A stretch of 6,352 nt of DNA, from assembly GCA_016927675.1 (NCBI GenBank), contig JAFGMF010000051.1, forward strand, positions 1 to 6,352, read 5' to 3'. This DNA is from Candidatus Cloacimonadota bacterium. Lineage in GTDB: Bacteria; Cloacimonadota; Cloacimonadia; Cloacimonadales; TCS61. This document shows, piece by piece, positions 5,210 through 6,352 of this stretch (its first letter is position 1; every line of letters starts with the position of its first letter). The notes beneath the pieces were generated by a model. The model was given only the letters and a program-made list of their open reading frames with translations, had not been told where the DNA came from and ran no database searches. The translations under genes were made by a program, and so were the position numbers.

Positions 5210-6352
5210 TCACTTTATCAATATCATCCGATTAAGAAATTTTTGATTTTCAATCTTTACTTCATAAAGATAAACACCCGAACTCACGGAATTATTGTCT
5301 TGGTTTAAACCATCCCAAATGACTTCGTGCTGTCCTTCGGGCATTCTTTCGTTAACCAGTGTTTTAACCTTTTGCCCCTTAACATTATAAATATCAACAG
5401 ATACATTCGTTTCCGTTGCAAGATTAAAGCTGATAGTAGTAGTTGGATTGAAAGGGTTGGGGTAATTCTTCAAAATGAAATTAAACGCTGGAATCTCGCA
5501 TGTGGAAATTTCCACCGGATCGAGTTCAATTCCTGCACACCAGTTCAAATCGTGAATTTCGGCATTATTACTTCCCGCCAGATCGAAAATAGTATCTCCG
5601 TTTCCTTCATTGACCTGCCAATAGTGCATCAGACCGGATTCCCAGCCGTGCAGATAGCTGTTCATATTTTGCTGAATCTGCGTTTGATCCATGAAGAAAT
5701 TCCAGATACGCACTTCATCAATAATGCCATCGAAAGCTTTATTCATTGCTGCCAGGTTACCAATGAAGATGTTTTCCTGGCTGTTATCTTCCAGATTTCC
5801 TGATGGTGCTGTCGGTTGATTAAACATCATTTGCAGTCCATCTACGAAAATCCTGACCTGATCTATCCCATCATAGCTGACAGCAACATGCTGCCATTGA
5901 TTTAGTTGCAGCGAAGTTGCTGGAGTAGTTGAAGTGCTTAGAGTTCCATCTGAATGGTGCATTTTAACGATTAGCGATTGATCGGGATAGAGCGGAAATT
6001 GATTGTTCAGGAAAATGGAAACAGCTGATTTATCGAAAATTCTGCCGGAACCCCAAGAGGCATCAGGTCCATATGAATAGAGATATATCCAGGCTTCGAT
6101 AGTGAAAGCATCAATCAGATTCATAGAGTTTTCTGCAGGACAGTTTATGCAGCTTTCGGAATCGGTAAACTCCAAAGCTGTATGGCCATTGAAAACCTGA
6201 ATGATATCTACTTCCAACACTGAATTTGTATTTGTTCCATCGCTCACTTCCAGTCTGACCGAATATGTCCCCGGTTCACCATAAATCCAGTCAGGATTTT
6301 GCTCATTTGAATCGATGATACCATCATTATCAAAATCCCAGCTCCAGTTAAC
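5210..6352 (-). CDS. C-terminal part of a secreted PKD/LamG-domain protein with T9SS sorting tail (partial, 5' end off window)
   Basis: The frame is open to the window edge, giving 380 visible residues. A GTG at 6245-6247 is only an internal Val codon inside the PKD domain and not the start. Residues ~1-45 are the end of a PKD beta-sandwich (WDFDNDGI, then YGEPGTYSVRLEVSDG). Residues ~55-230 are a LamG/concanavalin-like domain (FTIEAWIYL, NQWQHVAVSYDG, RIFVDG, GIIDEVRIWN). This fold often binds carbohydrate or mediates adhesion. A linker with two Cys (near 272 and 285) follows. Residues ~296-380 are a T9SS type A-like sorting domain (NYPNPFNPTTTISF, VSSGVYLYE, final LNRMILIK), which in this group directs outer-membrane translocation and surface attachment or release. 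A second Cys pair (CINC) lies near 68-71. The full protein is likely a large extracellular or surface protein with more domains upstream; substrate unknown. Stop is TGA at 5210-5212. Confidence 0.92.
   Translation of the reverse strand, partial: VNWSWDFDNDGIIDSNEQNPDWIYGEPGTYSVRLEVSDGTNTNSVLEVDIIQVFNGHTALEFTDSESCINCPAENSMNLIDAFTIEAWIYLYSYGPDASWGSGRIFDKSAVSIFLNNQFPLYPDQSLIVKMHHSDGTLSTSTTPATSLQLNQWQHVAVSYDGIDQVRIFVDGLQMMFNQPTAPSGNLEDNSQENIFIGNLAAMNKAFDGIIDEVRIWNFFMDQTQIQQNMNSYLHGWESGLMHYWQVNEGNGDTIFDLAGSNNAEIHDLNWCAGIELDPVEISTCEIPAFNFILKNYPNPFNPTTTISFNLATETNVSVDIYNVKGQKVKTLVNERMPEGQHEVIWDGLNQDNNSVSSGVYLYEVKIENQKFLNRMILIK

Noticed and set aside
5327..5803. 158-codon plus-strand frame opposite the T9SS cargo gene
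   Set aside because: The minus strand encodes clear LamG and T9SS domains across the same bases. The plus-strand translation has no recognisable features and no ribosome binding site.
1..6352. CRISPR array, tRNA genes or insertion sequence
   Set aside because: No regularly spaced direct repeats, no cloverleaf with an intact T-loop motif and no transposase-like frame were seen on either strand.

Overview
The window carries six clear protein genes of a Gram-negative bacterium. The best taxonomic clue is the minus-strand gene at the right end. It encodes a secreted protein with PKD and LamG-like domains and a C-terminal tail of the type IX secretion (T9SS) sorting family (NYPNPFNP..., then SSGVYLY and a terminal basic Leu/Ile-rich strand). 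That exact style of tail is common in Cloacimonadota, Marinimicrobia, Ignavibacteria and related FCB-group lineages. I favour an uncultured FCB member, perhaps Cloacimonadota, but this is inference. Base composition is moderate to slightly AT-rich and looks uniform across the window.

Layout, left to right. Positions 1-74 hold a strong stem-loop and the ribosome binding site of dnaJ. dnaJ (75-1223, +) is followed after 38 bases by rsmE (1262-1996, +), the 16S rRNA m3U1498 methyltransferase. A 163-base gap contains one doubtful small reading frame. Next is a class-II tRNA nucleotidyltransferase/poly(A) polymerase family gene (2160-3896, +) whose frame runs without a stop into a 128-residue, charged, helical domain. 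That domain begins at a methionine with a textbook Shine-Dalgarno sequence, so it may also be made as a separate protein. A good Rho-independent terminator closes this block at 3914-3952.

The second block is a two-gene operon of the SdpR/SdpI type: an ArsR-family repressor (4144-4416, +, TTG start) and a six-helix membrane protein with DUF1648 and SdpI signatures (4418-5071, +), one base apart. Interleaved inverted repeats overlap the predicted -10 of a TTGACA promoter directly upstream, which fits an autoregulated operon. No SdpC-like toxin or SdpAB-like genes are present.

The third block is the 3' part of the T9SS cargo gene (5210-6352, -), converging on sdpI. Its reading frame is open to the window edge and the true start lies outside. 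The convergent gap holds an AT-rich possible bidirectional terminator and a perfect 10-base inverted repeat.

The points most worth a second look are the in-frame fusion with an internal start in the tRNA nucleotidyltransferase gene, the toxin-less SdpRI-like operon with its compound operator, and the possible decayed or recoded small ORF upstream of the nucleotidyltransferase gene. I see no RNA genes, CRISPR arrays or insertion sequences.
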